This document shows positions 17,847 to 28,124 of a stretch of 64,000 nt of DNA, piece after piece. Within the stretch, counting starts at the first letter, position 1; the number at the start of each line of letters is the position of its first letter. The DNA lies in assembly GCF_001700325.1 (NCBI RefSeq), contig NZ_MATO01000022.1, positions 1 through 64,000 of the forward strand, read 5' to 3'. The stretch comes from Caryophanon latum. GTDB lineage: Bacteria > Bacillota > Bacilli > Bacillales_A > Planococcaceae. The notes beneath the pieces are model-generated. The model was not told the origin of the DNA. It worked only from the letters and a program-made list of their open reading frames with translations, and did no database searches. The position numbers were made by a program, and so were the translations under genes.

Positions 17847-18809
17847 TTAAAACTTAAAAAAATCAAGCCATCCTTTTAGCTTAAACCAAACGAGCATCGC
17901 CGCGCCGATGAACAGCATGACGCCGAGTACGAGAAAATAATTGTACTTGCCATTGAGCTCGGGCATATGTAAAAAGTTCATGCCGTACACGCCCGCAATA
18001 AACGTAAGCGGAATGAAAATGGTCGACACAATCGTAAGCAACATCATAATGCTGTTCATGCGGTTGGAGTTGAGTGCCATATAGCTGTCGCGCATATCGG
18101 CAGTCATTTCGCGATTGGATTCAATCATATGCGTCAGTTTCACTAAATGGTCATGAATATCCTCAAAATATGCGTGCTCGGTCTTTGTGAGACGGAAGCG
18201 GTACGAGCGAATGATGCGATACAATAAATCGCTCATCGGCAAAATCGTCCGTCGCAGCTGCAGTAAGTCGGTGCGAAATTCGAGCACGTGCTGCATCGAT
18301 CGCATATTGTTTTCATACAGTAGCACGTCTTCTAAATCATTTAAATATTCCTCGATTTTATGCACGAGCGGAAAGTACGAATCGACGATGTGGTCAATTA
18401 AATGGTATGACACAAATATCGGCCCACGTCCCCATAGCTTTTTTTCAGAGACGAGCCGCTTGCGCACGGTCGTAATTTCACGCACGGTATGCTTATGAAA
18501 CGTCACGACAAATTTGTCGCTTACAAAAATGTTGACTTCTTCAGCAAACAGCGTCTCCTCATTAATCGTATGAATAACGAGAAATTGAAAGTCGTCGTAA
18601 TAGTCGAGCTTCGGGCGTTGCAATTCGTGCAAGCAGTCTTCAATGGCGAGCGGGTGAAACTGAAATACCGTTTCGAGCAGCATCTCCTCGTTCTCGCTCG
18701 GGCAATCAAAGTCGACCCAAAACCATTTGTATTGTGCATCATGTAGTTCGTCTAACGGTACATCATAAACGAGCGCATTTTGCGTTGTCATGGCGAGTGT
18801 ATGGATCAT
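17847..18809 (-). CDS. corA: CorA-type magnesium/cobalt channel
   Basis: A 320-residue protein with a large cytoplasmic N-terminal domain and two C-terminal membrane helices. The selectivity motif GMN is visible in FIAGVYGMNFLHMPEL. It mediates Mg2+ (also Co2+ or Ni2+) passage as a pentamer. The ATG at 18809 is chosen: AAGGTG lies 5 nt upstream on the minus strand and the N-terminus MIHTLAMTTQ is of normal family length. A 39-codon upstream extension in frame is not supported. Confidence 0.9.
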   Translation of the reverse strand: MIHTLAMTTQNALVYDVPLDELHDAQYKWFWVDFDCPSENEEMLLETVFQFHPLAIEDCLHELQRPKLDYYDDFQFLVIHTINEETLFAEEVNIFVSDKFVVTFHKHTVREITTVRKRLVSEKKLWGRGPIFVSYHLIDHIVDSYFPLVHKIEEYLNDLEDVLLYENNMRSMQHVLEFRTDLLQLRRTILPMSDLLYRIIRSYRFRLTKTEHAYFEDIHDHLVKLTHMIESNREMTADMRDSYMALNSNRMNSIMMLLTIVSTIFIPLTFIAGVYGMNFLHMPELNGKYNYFLVLGVMLFIGAAMLVWFKLKGWLDFFKF

Positions 18810-19066
18810 GTCGTCACCTTCTTTCATTATATGTAATAGCGCAAAGTAGCATTCTCGAAACAATTTTAAAGAATTTGTATGAAAAATGAAACTATCGCCG
18901 TGCTCGTTCGTACAATATAGTAACAAGCCATAGTGTTTCGAAACGTCTTGCTTGAGTAAACCGCGAGCAGGAAAATCGCGTAATGTATAGATCGTGCTTC
19001 TGATTAAATTTCGGTAGAAGCATCGGACAAGCTCGAAACGAATCGAGCAACAAACGAGGAGATGTT

Positions 19067-19375
19067 ATGATGGAAGAAAAATGGACGAAAGTGTTGTTGC
19101 ATGCGAGTGCATTCTTCATGCCGCTGCTTGTACCAATTTTAATTTTTTTAATAACGAAAGATAAAGGAATGAAGCGTTTATCGATTCAAGCGTTGTTGTT
19201 CCAATTCGTGATGGCAATACTTATCGGGATTTCATGGGCATTATCATTTTTAGTTATAGGTATTCCATTCTTCATCGGCTTCAGCTTAATGACGGTAATC
19301 GTGCCAATTATCGGTATTGTGAAAGCTTTATCGGACGACAGCTGGGAATATCCAATCGTAAAAAATTTAGTATAA
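19067..19375 (+). CDS. DUF4870/Tic20-like small membrane protein
   Basis: A 102-residue protein with about three membrane helices. It begins MMEEKWTKVLLHASAFFMPLLVPILIFLITKDK and contains KRLSIQALLFQ, the pattern of the DUF4870 family (a Tic20-like fold). The function is unknown. Two adjacent ATG codons (19067, 19070) are possible; AGGAG at 19057-19061 fits either. It stands alone, 160 bp before the ctsR promoter, with its own terminator. Confidence 0.78.
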   Translation: MMEEKWTKVLLHASAFFMPLLVPILIFLITKDKGMKRLSIQALLFQFVMAILIGISWALSFLVIGIPFFIGFSLMTVIVPIIGIVKALSDDSWEYPIVKNLV

Positions 19376-19385
19376 TGCAATGCGA

Positions 19386-19420
19386 CCTCATGTGCCCATT
19401 TCGGCGCGTGAGGTTTTTTT
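19386..19420 (+). terminator. Terminator of the DUF4870 gene
   Basis: CCTCATGTGC (19386-19395) pairs with GCGCGTGAGG (19404-19413) using two G-U pairs, followed by a T run. Confidence 0.8.
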
Positions 19421-19459
19421 CTTTTCGAGTGAGGGGAAAGAAAAAACAGAGCAAATGAT

Positions 19460-19507
19460 TTGAAAACTTTTTCAGCCGTCATTATAATAAAGTCAAAGAT
19501 AGTCAAA
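19460..19507 (+). promoter_or_regulatory. ctsR operon promoter with CtsR operator
   Basis: TTGAAA (19460-19465), a 17-bp spacer and TATAAT (19483-19488) form a sigma-A promoter. AGTCAAAGATAGTCAAA (19491-19507) directly follows. This is the tandem heptamer RGTCAAANANRGTCAAA bound by the heat-shock repressor CtsR, placed over the transcription start so that CtsR represses its own operon. Confidence 0.9.
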
Positions 19508-19537
19508 GTCAGTTCGTATAACGTGAGGTGAAAACAA

Positions 19538-20002
19538 ATGGGAAATATATCAGACATTATTGAAGGATATTTGAAGCAAATTCTCGAATCAGAAGGTACA
19601 GGACATATTGAAATTAAACGTAGCGCCATTGCTGATCAGTTTCAGTGCGTCCCTTCTCAGATCAATTATGTGATTAGCACACGCTTTACAGCTGAACGAG
19701 GCTATATTGTCGAAAGTAAACGCGGTGGCGGTGGCTACATTCGCATTACCCGTGTTCGCGCGCATTCGAGGAAAGATTTAATCGAGGCGATGTTTGACCA
19801 AATTGGTGAGGCGCTTCCACAAAGCGTTTCAGAAGACATTACGTATCGTTTAATCGACGAGGAAGTTATTTCAAAGCGTGAGGCGAAATTAATATTAGCG
19901 GCAACAGACCGCTCTGTTTTAAGACTACCTTTACCGGTGCGCGATGAACTGCGCGCATCTATTTTAAAAGCAATGTTAACGACTATATTATATGAAAAGT
20001 AA
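19538..20002 (+). CDS. ctsR: Class III heat-shock repressor CtsR
   Basis: A 154-residue CtsR. The N-terminal winged-helix DNA-binding domain contains the conserved tetraglycine-type wing SKRGGGGYIRITR at about residues 60-73. The C-terminal domain mediates dimerisation and McsB contact. It represses clp genes at normal temperature. It is first in the operon with mcsA, mcsB and clpC, under the operator just upstream. GAGGTGA precedes the ATG. Confidence 0.96.
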   Translation: MGNISDIIEGYLKQILESEGTGHIEIKRSAIADQFQCVPSQINYVISTRFTAERGYIVESKRGGGGYIRITRVRAHSRKDLIEAMFDQIGEALPQSVSEDITYRLIDEEVISKREAKLILAATDRSVLRLPLPVRDELRASILKAMLTTILYEK

Positions 20003-20016
20003 CGAGGTGTTCCTCT

Positions 20017-20538
20017 ATGATTTGTGAAAACTGCCAGCAACGTGAAGCCGCAATTGTTGTAACGCAAGTAAATAACGGACATCAATTAAAAAAGCATTTA
20101 TGCCATGAGTGTGCTGCCAACATTCACCCGTTTCATGTGGAGCAGCAGCACGATACATTGCACGATATGTTATCGACGTGGTTCGGCACACCGACGTGGC
20201 AAAAAGAAAAGCAGCCAACGAAAAAGCAAACGGTTTGCGCATCATGTCATACGACGTTCGAGCAATTTTTACAAGATGGCAAGTTCGGCTGTTCAGATTG
20301 CTACGACGCGTTCCGAGATCACTTGCCACAGCTGTTAAAGCGTCTGCACGGTGGTACGGAGCATATCGGCAAAATGCCTAATGCTGTAAGCGAAAAAGCG
20401 GCGCTGAAAAAACGCATTGAGCTGCTGCGCCAAACGATGCGAACAGCTGTTGAGGAGGAGCGCTTTGAAGATGCAGCGAAGCTTCGTGATGAGGCGCGCG
20501 CACTTGAAGCACAGCTTGCAGGAGGTGAAACGTCGTGA
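20017..20538 (+). CDS. mcsA: Zinc-finger activator McsA of the arginine kinase
   Basis: A 173-residue protein with paired CxxC zinc fingers: CENC..CHEC near the N-terminus and CASC..CSDC at about 75-93. A C-terminal UVR-like domain follows (residues about 130-170, ERFEDAAKLRDEARALEAQL). McsA binds and activates the protein-arginine kinase McsB. GAGGTG precedes the ATG. Its stop overlaps the mcsB GTG by 4 bp. Confidence 0.95.
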   Translation: MICENCQQREAAIVVTQVNNGHQLKKHLCHECAANIHPFHVEQQHDTLHDMLSTWFGTPTWQKEKQPTKKQTVCASCHTTFEQFLQDGKFGCSDCYDAFRDHLPQLLKRLHGGTEHIGKMPNAVSEKAALKKRIELLRQTMRTAVEEERFEDAAKLRDEARALEAQLAGGETS

Positions 20539-21629
20539 CAAATATTGAAACATTTTTACAGCACGTCACACCTGCGTGGATGCGACCGGACAGCGAGGAC
20601 GATATCGTCATTAGCACGCGCATTCGTCTCGCGCGCAACTTCGCTCATCAAGCGTTCCCACGTAAGCAAAATGAAGAATCGGCAAAGGCAACGAGCGAAA
20701 AAATCGCATCCATTTTACAGCCGAAACATTTCGCGTACTTTACGATGGAGCAGTTAACGCCATTGCAGCGTTTAGTGCTCGTCGAAAAGCATATGATTAG
20801 CCCGCTGCTTGCAAAGCGTAAATTCGGTAGTGTGCTGCTTCAACAAGACGAGACGATTAGCGTCATGGTGAATGAAGAAGATCATTTACGCATTCAAAGC
20901 TTGCAGCCGGGTCTTCGCTTAAAAGAAGCGTACGACGCAGCTGCAGCAATCGATGAATTACTTGAGCAGCAAATCGACTATGCGTACGATGAGCAGTTTG
21001 GTTATTTAACAGCCTGTCCGACAAATACGGGTACTGGTTTACGCGCATCGGTCATGCTTCATTTACCAGCACTAACGTTAACGAATGAAATGAAGCAATT
21101 AATTCAAACGATGCCAAGATTAGGAATGGTTGTACGGGGTATATATGGAGAAGGAAGCGAAAATTTAGGCAACATGTATCAAGTGTCGAATCAAATGACG
21201 CTCGGTAAATCAGAAGCCGACATTTTAGCTGACTTACAAGCAGTAACAGAAAAAATTATTGCTCGCGAAAAAGAAGCGAGAGAGCAGCTGTTATACCGAG
21301 CTGCAACAGCGCTTGAAGATCGCATTTTTCGATCGCTCGGCACGCTGCGTTATGCGCGTACTGTATCGAGTGAGGAAGCGGCTACATGTTTATCAAATGT
21401 ACGCCTCGGAATTAACCTTGGCTACATAGAAGACGTTGCAGTCGACACAATCAACACTTGCATGATGCTTATACAACGAGGATTTTTACAGCAGTATGCC
21501 GGTTCAACATTACATCCAGAGCAGCGTGACACAGCGCGAGCAAAGCTGTTACGCGAGCATTTAATAGAACGACATACAGAAAATAATGAAACCAATGGGG
21601 AAAAAGGAGACGATTCGTATGATGTTTAA
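20535..21629 (+). CDS. mcsB: Protein-arginine kinase McsB
   Basis: A 364-residue phosphagen-kinase-fold enzyme. The ATP-binding arginines lie in [13 protein letters not shown] near the N-terminus, and the catalytic loop is [20 protein letters not shown] at about 155-175. McsB phosphorylates arginines on CtsR and damaged proteins, marking them for ClpCP. The start is the GTG at 20535, overlapping the mcsA stop. The 3' end overlaps clpC by 11 bp. Confidence 0.96.
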   Translation: MTNIETFLQHVTPAWMRPDSEDDIVISTRIRLARNFAHQAFPRKQNEESAKATSEKIASILQPKHFAYFTMEQLTPLQRLVLVEKHMISPLLAKRKFGSVLLQQDETISVMVNEEDHLRIQSLQPGLRLKEAYDAAAAIDELLEQQIDYAYDEQFGYLTACPTNTGTGLRASVMLHLPALTLTNEMKQLIQTMPRLGMVVRGIYGEGSENLGNMYQVSNQMTLGKSEADILADLQAVTEKIIAREKEAREQLLYRAATALEDRIFRSLGTLRYARTVSSEEAATCLSNVRLGINLGYIEDVAVDTINTCMMLIQRGFLQQYAGSTLHPEQRDTARAKLLREHLIERHTENNETNGEKGDDSYDV

Positions 21630-24072
21630 TCGATTCACACAACGTGCACAAAAAGTTTTACAGTTAGCGCAAGAAGAAGCCATTCAGTGGAAGCATGAAT
21701 CAATTGGTACGGAACATATTTTACTCGGTTTAATTCGTGAAGGTGGCGGCATTGCAGCAAAAGCGTTAGAAGCAATTGATGTGAGTCCGCAAATGATTGA
21801 GTCAGGCATTGAAGAGCTTGTCGGCAAAGGAACAGAAAAAGTAGGTCCAATCGTACATTACACACCACGCGCGAAGAAGGTCATTGAATTATCAGTAGAC
21901 GAATCTCGCAAGCTTGGTCATAAATATATCGGTACAGAGCATTTATTATTAGCGCTTATTCGTGAAGGTGAAGGCGTTGCAGCGCGCGTATTAAACAACG
22001 CAGGCGTGAGCTTAAACAAAGCGCGTCAGCAAGTTTTATTATTACTTGGCAACAACGACGCACCACAAAACGGTACGCAAACGTCACAAACAGCGGCGAC
22101 GCCAACGTTAGACGGCTTAGCACGTGACTTAACACAAACAGCGCGTGAAGGTTCACTTGACCCAGTAATCGGACGTTCAAAAGAAATTACACGTGTCATC
22201 GAAGTATTATCACGCCGTACGAAAAACAATCCGGTATTAATCGGTGAGCCAGGCGTAGGTAAAACAGCGATCGCAGAAGGTTTAGCACAGCGCATCGTCG
22301 CAAATGAAGTGCCAGAAACGTTGCGCGACAAACGCGTCATGACGCTCGATATGGGGACAGTTGTAGCCGGCACGAAATACCGCGGTGAGTTCGAGGACCG
22401 TCTGAAAAAAGTAATGGATGAAATTCGCCAAGCAGGTAACATCATTTTATTCATCGATGAATTACACACGTTAATCGGTGCAGGTGGAGCAGAAGGTGCA
22501 ATTGATGCATCAAACATTTTAAAGCCATCTCTTGCACGCGGCGAGCTACAATGTATCGGTGCAACGACAATCGACGAGTACCGCAAATACATCGAAAAAG
22601 ATGCAGCGCTTGAACGTCGTTTCCAACCGATTCAAGTGGACGAGCCAACTGTTGAAGAATCAATTCAAATTATTCATGGCTTACGCGACCGTTATGAGGC
22701 GCATCACCGCGTGAAAATTACAGATGAAGCGATCGACGCAGCAGTAAAAATGTCAGACCGCTACATTTCAGACCGCTTCTTACCAGATAAAGCAATCGAC
22801 TTAATCGACGAGGCAGGCTCAAAGGTGCGTTTACGTTCATTTACAGCGCCACCAAACTTAAAAGATTTAGAAGAGCAGCTTGAAGCGATTCAGTCAGAAA
22901 AAGAAGCGGCAATTTCAAGCCAAGATTTCGAAAAAGCAGCTGAGCTACGCGACAAAGAGCAAAAGCTAAAAGAAGAGCGCGAAAGCACGAAGAAGTCTTG
23001 GGAAGAAGAGAAAAACCGTGAAGAATCACAGGTGACAGTAGAGGACGTAGCGCTTGTTGTCGCAATGTGGACAGGCATTCCAGTTTCAAAAATTGCCGAG
23101 GAAGAAACGGCGAAGCTTTTAAAATTAGAAGAAGAGCTGCATAAGCGCGTTGTCGGTCAAGGCGAAGCAGTCGAAGCGATTTCTCGTGCGATTCGTCGTG
23201 CGCGCGCCGGCTTAAAAGACCCGAAACGTCCAATCGGCTCATTCATCTTCTTAGGCCCAACAGGTGTTGGTAAGACGGAGCTTGCGCGTGCATTAGCAGA
23301 AGTAATGTTTGGTGACGAGGATGCAATGATTCGCATCGACATGTCTGAGTATATGGAGAAGCATACGACGTCTCGTTTAGTCGGCTCACCTCCAGGATAT
23401 GTAGGCTACGATGAAGGCGGTCAATTAACGGAGAAAGTACGCCGCAAACCGTACTCAGTTGTGTTACTCGATGAAATCGAAAAAGCGCATCCAGACGTGT
23501 TCAACATTTTATTACAAGTGTTAGACGACGGTCGCTTAACAGATTCAAAAGGACGCACAGTCGACTTCCGTAACACGGTTGTCATCATGACATCAAACGT
23601 CGGCGCAGACGCACTGAAATACCGCAAGTCACTTGGCTTCAGCGCACAAGCAGCAGAGACGAAGCAAAAAGATATGAAGTCGGTCATGTTAGAAGAGCTG
23701 AAAAAAGCATTCCGTCCAGAGTTTTTAAACCGTATCGACGAAATGATCGTGTTCCACTCTTTAGAAAAAGAGCATTTACGCGAAATCGTAAAATACATGG
23801 TTGCATCATTAACGAAGCGTTTAAAAGAGCAAGACATTGTGCTTGAATTAACAGAATCCGCAATCGACAAAATTGGTGAGGAAGGGTACGATCCACAATA
23901 CGGTGCTCGCCCAATCCGCCGCGCGATTCAACGCCACGTGGAAGACCGCCTATCAGAGGAATTACTGATGGGCAACATCCAAAAAGGGCAAAGCGTCTTA
24001 ATCGATTACGTGGAAGAAAAGTTCGTCGTAACGCCGAAAGAAGCGGCAGTTGAAGTGTCGTTGACGAAATAA
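21619..24072 (+). CDS. clpC: AAA+ unfoldase ClpC
   Basis: An 817-residue Clp/Hsp100 ATPase. The double Clp N-domain (about 1-145) is followed by AAA-1 with Walker [10 protein letters not shown] and Walker B IILFIDE, a coiled M-domain (about 410-470) with a UVR-like motif, and AAA-2 with GPTGVGKTE and VVLLDEIEK. It unfolds substrates, including arginine-phosphorylated ones, for ClpP. The start [14 protein letters not shown] matches other ClpC proteins; AAAGGAG is 9 nt upstream. An earlier in-frame start at 21586 is rejected. Confidence 0.96.
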   Translation: MMFNRFTQRAQKVLQLAQEEAIQWKHESIGTEHILLGLIREGGGIAAKALEAIDVSPQMIESGIEELVGKGTEKVGPIVHYTPRAKKVIELSVDESRKLGHKYIGTEHLLLALIREGEGVAARVLNNAGVSLNKARQQVLLLLGNNDAPQNGTQTSQTAATPTLDGLARDLTQTAREGSLDPVIGRSKEITRVIEVLSRRTKNNPVLIGEPGVGKTAIAEGLAQRIVANEVPETLRDKRVMTLDMGTVVAGTKYRGEFEDRLKKVMDEIRQAGNIILFIDELHTLIGAGGAEGAIDASNILKPSLARGELQCIGATTIDEYRKYIEKDAALERRFQPIQVDEPTVEESIQIIHGLRDRYEAHHRVKITDEAIDAAVKMSDRYISDRFLPDKAIDLIDEAGSKVRLRSFTAPPNLKDLEEQLEAIQSEKEAAISSQDFEKAAELRDKEQKLKEERESTKKSWEEEKNREESQVTVEDVALVVAMWTGIPVSKIAEEETAKLLKLEEELHKRVVGQGEAVEAISRAIRRARAGLKDPKRPIGSFIFLGPTGVGKTELARALAEVMFGDEDAMIRIDMSEYMEKHTTSRLVGSPPGYVGYDEGGQLTEKVRRKPYSVVLLDEIEKAHPDVFNILLQVLDDGRLTDSKGRTVDFRNTVVIMTSNVGADALKYRKSLGFSAQAAETKQKDMKSVMLEELKKAFRPEFLNRIDEMIVFHSLEKEHLREIVKYMVASLTKRLKEQDIVLELTESAIDKIGEEGYDPQYGARPIRRAIQRHVEDRLSEELLMGNIQKGQSVLIDYVEEKFVVTPKEAAVEVSLTK

Positions 24073-24080
24073 CATGAACA

Positions 24081-24127
24081 GGCAATGGTCACACCGTATT
24101 GGTAGTGACCATTGCCTTTTCTTTTTT
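24081..24127 (+). terminator. Terminator of the ctsR operon
   Basis: GGCAATGGTCAC (24081-24092) pairs perfectly with GTGACCATTGCC (24105-24116), followed by TTTTCTTTTTT. In B. subtilis radA follows in the same transcript; here a strong terminator and repeat R5 intervene. Confidence 0.92.
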
Positions 24128-24212
24128 GAAATTTCGAGAAAATCGTATTTTGTGGATTTTTTGTATTTATATACTCCGATTTCAAAGTAGATTTTTATAA
24201 TGTTCTGAAATG

Positions 24213-24329
24213 TAGGCGGCGACTTCTGCGGGACAAGCACGAGCCGAAAATCCATTTTTGGCGGCTTGTCCGTCAAAAATTAGTTGAGGCCGTGCCCGCG
24301 AAAAGCGTCCGCCGAAATGAAAGAACCGT
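24213..24329 (+). repeat. Intergenic repeat R5 (beta cassette)
   Basis: The left arm is GGCGGCGACTTC and the right arm GCGTCCGCC. The internal cassette has GCACG/CGTGC at its base and the shared segment CCGAAAATCCATTTTTGGCG to TTGAGG. Positions 24244-24329 (86 nt) are identical, in inverted orientation, to 31731-31816 in R10. The 339-bp gap between clpC and radA holds only the terminator and this repeat. Confidence 0.85.
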
Positions 24330-24411
24330 CGATAACTACTCACATGAAAAGAGACAGTCGAACTGTTTACATATATAATCAACAGTAGAACAAACATTCG
24401 GAGGAGAAGAC

Positions 24412-25788
24412 ATGGCAAAGAAAAAATCAAAATTTATGTGTAGTGACTGCGGCTACGAATCAGCAAAATGGATGGGACGATGCCCAGGCTGTGGCGCATG
24501 GAACACGATGAACGAAGAAATCGAAGTTGTGTCAAAAGGTCCGCGCGGTGCATTTCAACATTCAAGCACCGTCACAAACAAAGCAGTGCCAATTATTAAA
24601 GTCGAAACGCAAGACGAGCCGCGCATCGAAACCGATTTTGGTGAGTTAAACCGCGTGCTCGGCGGCGGCATCGTACCAGGCTCACTCGTACTGATCGGCG
24701 GTGACCCAGGCATCGGGAAATCGACGCTGTTACTGCAAGTATCTGCGCTCATGTCGAACAAAGGGCATCGCGTGCTATACATTTCAGGTGAGGAATCGAT
24801 TCGCCAAACGAAGCTGCGCGCTGAACGTTTAGGCGTAACGTCTGAGGAGCTGTACATTTACTCGGAGACGAATTTAGAATATTTACATCAAACAATTGAA
24901 GAAGTGCAGCCGAAATTCGTCATCGTCGACTCGATTCAAACGGTGCATCACCCAGAAGTGACGAGTGCACCAGGTTCAGTATCGCAAGTGCGTGAATGTA
25001 CAGCGGAGCTTATGCGCATTGCGAAGACGAAAAACATTGCCATTTTCCTTGTCGGGCACGTAACGAAGGAAGGGCAAATTGCCGGTCCGCGTATTTTAGA
25101 GCATATGGTCGATACCGTTTTATACTTTGAAGGCGAACGTCACCATAACCACCGCATTTTACGCAGCCAAAAAAACCGCTTCGGCTCGACGAATGAAATT
25201 GCCATTTTCGAAATGCTACAAAACGGCTTAAAGGAAGTACTCAATCCGTCTGAGTTATTTTTACAAGAGCGTTCACAAGGCGCACCAGGCTCGGTCATTG
25301 TAGCGTCAATGGAAGGAACGCGCCCGATTTTAGTTGAAATTCAGTCACTTGTCACACCGACGAGCTTCAATTATCCAAAGCGCATGGCAACCGGCGTCGA
25401 TCAAAACCGCGTGCAGCTGCTTATGGCAGTGCTGGAAAAACGAATGGGCATGATGCTTCAATCGCAAGACGCATACATTAAAGTAGCAGGTGGCGTAAAG
25501 CTTGATGAGCCAGCGATTGACTTAGCGCTTTTAACGTCGATTGTGTCAAGCTTTAAAGACGAAGCACCGAAGCCGACTGATTGCTTTATCGGTGAGGTCG
25601 GCTTAACAGGTGAAGTGCGCCGCGTTACACGTATCGAGCAGCGCGTGCAAGAAGCGGCAAAGCTCGGCTTCCAGCGCGTCTTCATTCCGGCTTCGAACAT
25701 CGGTGGCTGGGAGTTCCCAGACGGCATTTACGTCATCGGTGTTGAAACGATTGCCGATGCGCTGCGACAATGCTTTAATGATATGTAA
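24412..25788 (+). CDS. radA: DNA repair protein RadA
   Basis: A 458-residue RecA-like branch-migration ATPase. It has the N-terminal zinc finger [18 protein letters not shown], Walker [11 protein letters not shown], and the RadA-specific KNRFG motif ([12 protein letters not shown]). A C-terminal Lon-protease-like domain follows. It acts in homologous recombination and transformation. GGAGGAG precedes the ATG. In B. subtilis disA follows directly; here it does not. Confidence 0.96.
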   Translation: MAKKKSKFMCSDCGYESAKWMGRCPGCGAWNTMNEEIEVVSKGPRGAFQHSSTVTNKAVPIIKVETQDEPRIETDFGELNRVLGGGIVPGSLVLIGGDPGIGKSTLLLQVSALMSNKGHRVLYISGEESIRQTKLRAERLGVTSEELYIYSETNLEYLHQTIEEVQPKFVIVDSIQTVHHPEVTSAPGSVSQVRECTAELMRIAKTKNIAIFLVGHVTKEGQIAGPRILEHMVDTVLYFEGERHHNHRILRSQKNRFGSTNEIAIFEMLQNGLKEVLNPSELFLQERSQGAPGSVIVASMEGTRPILVEIQSLVTPTSFNYPKRMATGVDQNRVQLLMAVLEKRMGMMLQSQDAYIKVAGGVKLDEPAIDLALLTSIVSSFKDEAPKPTDCFIGEVGLTGEVRRVTRIEQRVQEAAKLGFQRVFIPASNIGGWEFPDGIYVIGVETIADALRQCFNDM

Positions 25789-25806
25789 TTAGTAGCTGGT
25801 AGCAAA

Positions 25807-25901
25807 TCGGCGAGACTCCTTGGTTAAAAGCTCGTGACTCAAGACCCCGCAGCGAAGCGAGCCGCAATCCGCGAAATGCCAATTGAATGGCTAATCAACA
25901 T
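25807..25901 (+). repeat. Intergenic repeat R6 (delta right end)
   Basis: It begins CGGCGAGACTCCTTGG, contains GTGACTCAAGACCCCGCAGC, and ends with a right half GAGCCGCAAT..GCGAAATGCCA..TGAATGGCTAATCAACA. The same right half occurs inverted in R13. The end GGCTAATCAACA (25889-25900) is shared with R14. Confidence 0.75.
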
Positions 25902-25946
25902 GCTTGAGGTAATAATGGATTGTTGTTTTATCGTGAACTAATGCAG

Positions 25947-26050
25947 CGAGGTGGCGACTCCAGCAGGAAAAGCACGAACCGAAAATCCATTTTTGGCGGC
26001 TTGTCCGACAAAAATTAGTTGAGGTCGTGCCTGCGGAAAGCGTCCACCGA
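25947..26050 (+). repeat. Intergenic repeat R7 (beta cassette)
   Basis: The left arm is GAGGTGGCGACTCCAGCAGG and the right arm GCGGAAAGCGTCCACC. The cassette is the same as in R5 and R10 with a few substitutions. The left arm G-G-T-G-G against right C-C-A-C-C, versus GGCGG/CCGCC in R5, is a compensatory change in the terminal stem. R6 and R7 lie in tandem in the 319-bp gap after radA. Confidence 0.82.
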
Positions 26051-26066
26051 AGCAGAATTAGCACAA

Positions 26067-26107
26067 CAAAAAAGCCTTTCGTATGCCGTTTACGAAAGGC
26101 TTTTTTA
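26067..26107. terminator. Bidirectional terminator before the acetate transporter gene
   Basis: GCCTTTCGTA (26074-26083) pairs with TACGAAAGGC (26091-26100), flanked by A and T runs. It terminates the minus-strand transporter gene and, from the other side, radA transcripts. Confidence 0.88.
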
Positions 26108-26758
26108 TTATGCGCGAGACGTTTTTGTTTGTGCCGCTGCTGTTGGCTTTTTGATGATGCCAAATGGTTTGCCCACTGGTAAAAACTCGAAGCCAAAATG
26201 TTTGTTTAATACGTTTGCACCTGCGCCGTATAAAGAAAGGATTGCCACGAATAATTCAGCCCAAGCTGCTAATAAGTGCATGCCGTGTTCCATAATACCG
26301 AATGTGCTTAACGATAAACCGATGAATAAGAAGTCGATTAGTACGAAGATGAAGAATAATACTTTGTTCGTTTCTAATGCGCCGATTGTTAAAAATAAAG
26401 ATAACACTAAATACCCTACATACATTGTTGCTGTTTGGTTTGCATCGACAACGAAGCCGTCACCGAATACGCCAGCTTGCATGAACCAAGTCATCGCCAC
26501 ACCTAACCAGAATAAGCCGTATGCGCCGAATGCTGTCGTACCGAATGTGTTGTTGTGCTTAGCATCTAAAATTGATGCGTAAATTTGTGCAAGACCTCCT
26601 AGGAAAATTGCCCAAGGAATAACTAAGCCGACCCCGTCAGTCCAGCCAAGTTTTTGTGTTGCCGCTACAAGTGTAACGATCGCTAAGCCGAATAGACCGA
26701 TTGCCGATGGGTCTGCTGTTACGACTTTAATTTCTTTCACATTAGTTGATTCGCTCAT
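26108..26758 (-). CDS. Acetate/succinate uptake transporter (GPR1/FUN34/YaaH, SatP family)
   Basis: A 216-residue protein with six predicted membrane helices. The family signature near the N-terminus (NPAPLGL in SatP) appears as DPSAIGLFGLA. The family imports acetate and succinate. GGGGGG lies before the ATG on the minus strand, and a cre-like sequence (26805-26818) lies in its promoter region. It sits on the opposite strand between radA and yacL, where B. subtilis has disA, so it looks inserted into an otherwise conserved block. Confidence 0.85.
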   Translation of the reverse strand: MSESTNVKEIKVVTADPSAIGLFGLAIVTLVAATQKLGWTDGVGLVIPWAIFLGGLAQIYASILDAKHNNTFGTTAFGAYGLFWLGVAMTWFMQAGVFGDGFVVDANQTATMYVGYLVLSLFLTIGALETNKVLFFIFVLIDFLFIGLSLSTFGIMEHGMHLLAAWAELFVAILSLYGAGANVLNKHFGFEFLPVGKPFGIIKKPTAAAQTKTSRA

Positions 26759-26804
26759 GAAAGTTTGCCCCCCTAAATACTTGAAAAATTTATACTGTGC
26801 TGAT

Positions 26805-26818
26805 TGTAAACGATTGCA
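26805..26818 (-). promoter_or_regulatory. Candidate CcpA cre site upstream of the acetate transporter
   Basis: TGTAAACGATTGCA matches the cre consensus TGWAANCGNTNWCA at 13 of 14 positions. It is 47-60 bp before the transporter start, just upstream of a TATAAA that may be its -10. CcpA would link acetate uptake to glucose status. The rest of the 308-bp gap to yacL is A+T-rich and holds a TATAAT (27027-27032), a plausible -10 for yacL. Confidence 0.5.
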
Positions 26819-27066
26819 TGCTGTTTTAGTTCAAAATATGCACGAACAAAAAGAAAATGCGTAAATTCAACAAGAAAGGAGACGTTGCGATAGAAGAAAA
26901 ACGTATGAACTAGCATTTAAATGGGAAAAAGCAGAAAAAAAGTTCATCTGTACTAATACAGCTGTTTCGTGCTGTTACATACTGTTATAAAACGCATGAA
27001 AAACAGTTTTTCAAAACGAATCGTTGTATAATAAAAATATAAGGAAGTAGGAAGAGAGGTGCATGT

Positions 27067-28110
27067 ATGCTCAAACGTGTCATTCAAGTAGCATTCTTGT
27101 TTGTTGGTGGCGCATTAGGACTTATTTTTTTACCGATTTTGTACGACGTAATTGGCATTGCAAATTACGAATGGATTAATAATGTATACGTATCATTACT
27201 TGTAGGCGCACTTATTTTTTTCATACTGTCTTTCTTTTTAGTCGATTATTGCATACGTTGCATACGTTGGTTAGAGGAAGTTTTGTTTAAAGTGCCGGTT
27301 GCGGATTTATTATTTGGCACAGTTGGATTAATTATCGGGCTTATTGTCGCGTACTTTGCGGGCTTTGCGATTGAGCGCGTGCAGCTGCCGGTCATTACGT
27401 CGGTCGTGCCGTTTGTGCTGTCGATTATTTTAGGCTACTTAGGCTTCCAGTTAGGCTTTCGTAGACGTGATGAAATTTCGCTAATGTATACGCCGGTGAA
27501 GCCATCGCGTAAAAAGGAATTGACGACACAAAAGCTGCTCGATACGTCAGTCATTATTGACGGACGAATCGTTGATATTGCTGCTACTGGTTTTATCGAA
27601 GGAACGCTCGTCATTCCGCAATTCGTATTAACAGAGCTGCAGCATATTGCCGATTCATCGGATACGTTGAAGCGTACGCGCGGTCGACGTGGGCTAGATG
27701 TGCTACGCCGCCTACAAGACGAGTACAAGTCAGGCGTCATGATTACCGATCGTGATTTTGATGACGTAGCAGAAGTCGACTTAAAGCTTGTGCGACTAGC
27801 GAAGGAATTGAATGGGCAAATTGTAACGAACGATTTTAATTTAAACAAAGTGAGCGAGTTACACCAAGTGCATGTACTAAACATTAATGATTTAGCAAAT
27901 GCCGTAAAGCCGGTCGTCATTCCTGGAGAGAAGATGACAGTGCTTATTATTAAAGACGGAAAAGAGCATAATCAAGGGCTTGCGTATTTAGATGATGGCA
28001 CGATGATTGTTGTTGAAGGTGGGCGCAATCAAATTGGGCAAACGGTGCAAGTCGAAGTAACGAGCGTGCTGCAAACATCAGCAGGACGCATGATTTTTGC
28101 GAAGCTATAA
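27067..28110 (+). CDS. yacL: PIN/TRAM-domain membrane protein YacL
   Basis: A 347-residue protein with four N-terminal membrane helices (residues about 5-140). A PIN-type RNase domain follows with acidic residues in [14 protein letters not shown] and [11 protein letters not shown]-terminal TRAM domain (about 285-340) is likely to bind RNA. YacL is conserved in Firmicutes next to ispD; its cellular target is unknown. GAAGAGAGGTG precedes the ATG. It is followed after 14 bp by ispD. Confidence 0.93.
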   Translation: MLKRVIQVAFLFVGGALGLIFLPILYDVIGIANYEWINNVYVSLLVGALIFFILSFFLVDYCIRCIRWLEEVLFKVPVADLLFGTVGLIIGLIVAYFAGFAIERVQLPVITSVVPFVLSIILGYLGFQLGFRRRDEISLMYTPVKPSRKKELTTQKLLDTSVIIDGRIVDIAATGFIEGTLVIPQFVLTELQHIADSSDTLKRTRGRRGLDVLRRLQDEYKSGVMITDRDFDDVAEVDLKLVRLAKELNGQIVTNDFNLNKVSELHQVHVLNINDLANAVKPVVIPGEKMTVLIIKDGKEHNQGLAYLDDGTMIVVEGGRNQIGQTVQVEVTSVLQTSAGRMIFAKL

Positions 28111-28124
28111 GGTAGGGTGACAAC

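Noticed and set aside
26019-26582. 187-residue plus-strand open frame over the acetate transporter
   Set aside because: It is antisense to a clear six-helix SatP-family protein and starts inside repeat R7.
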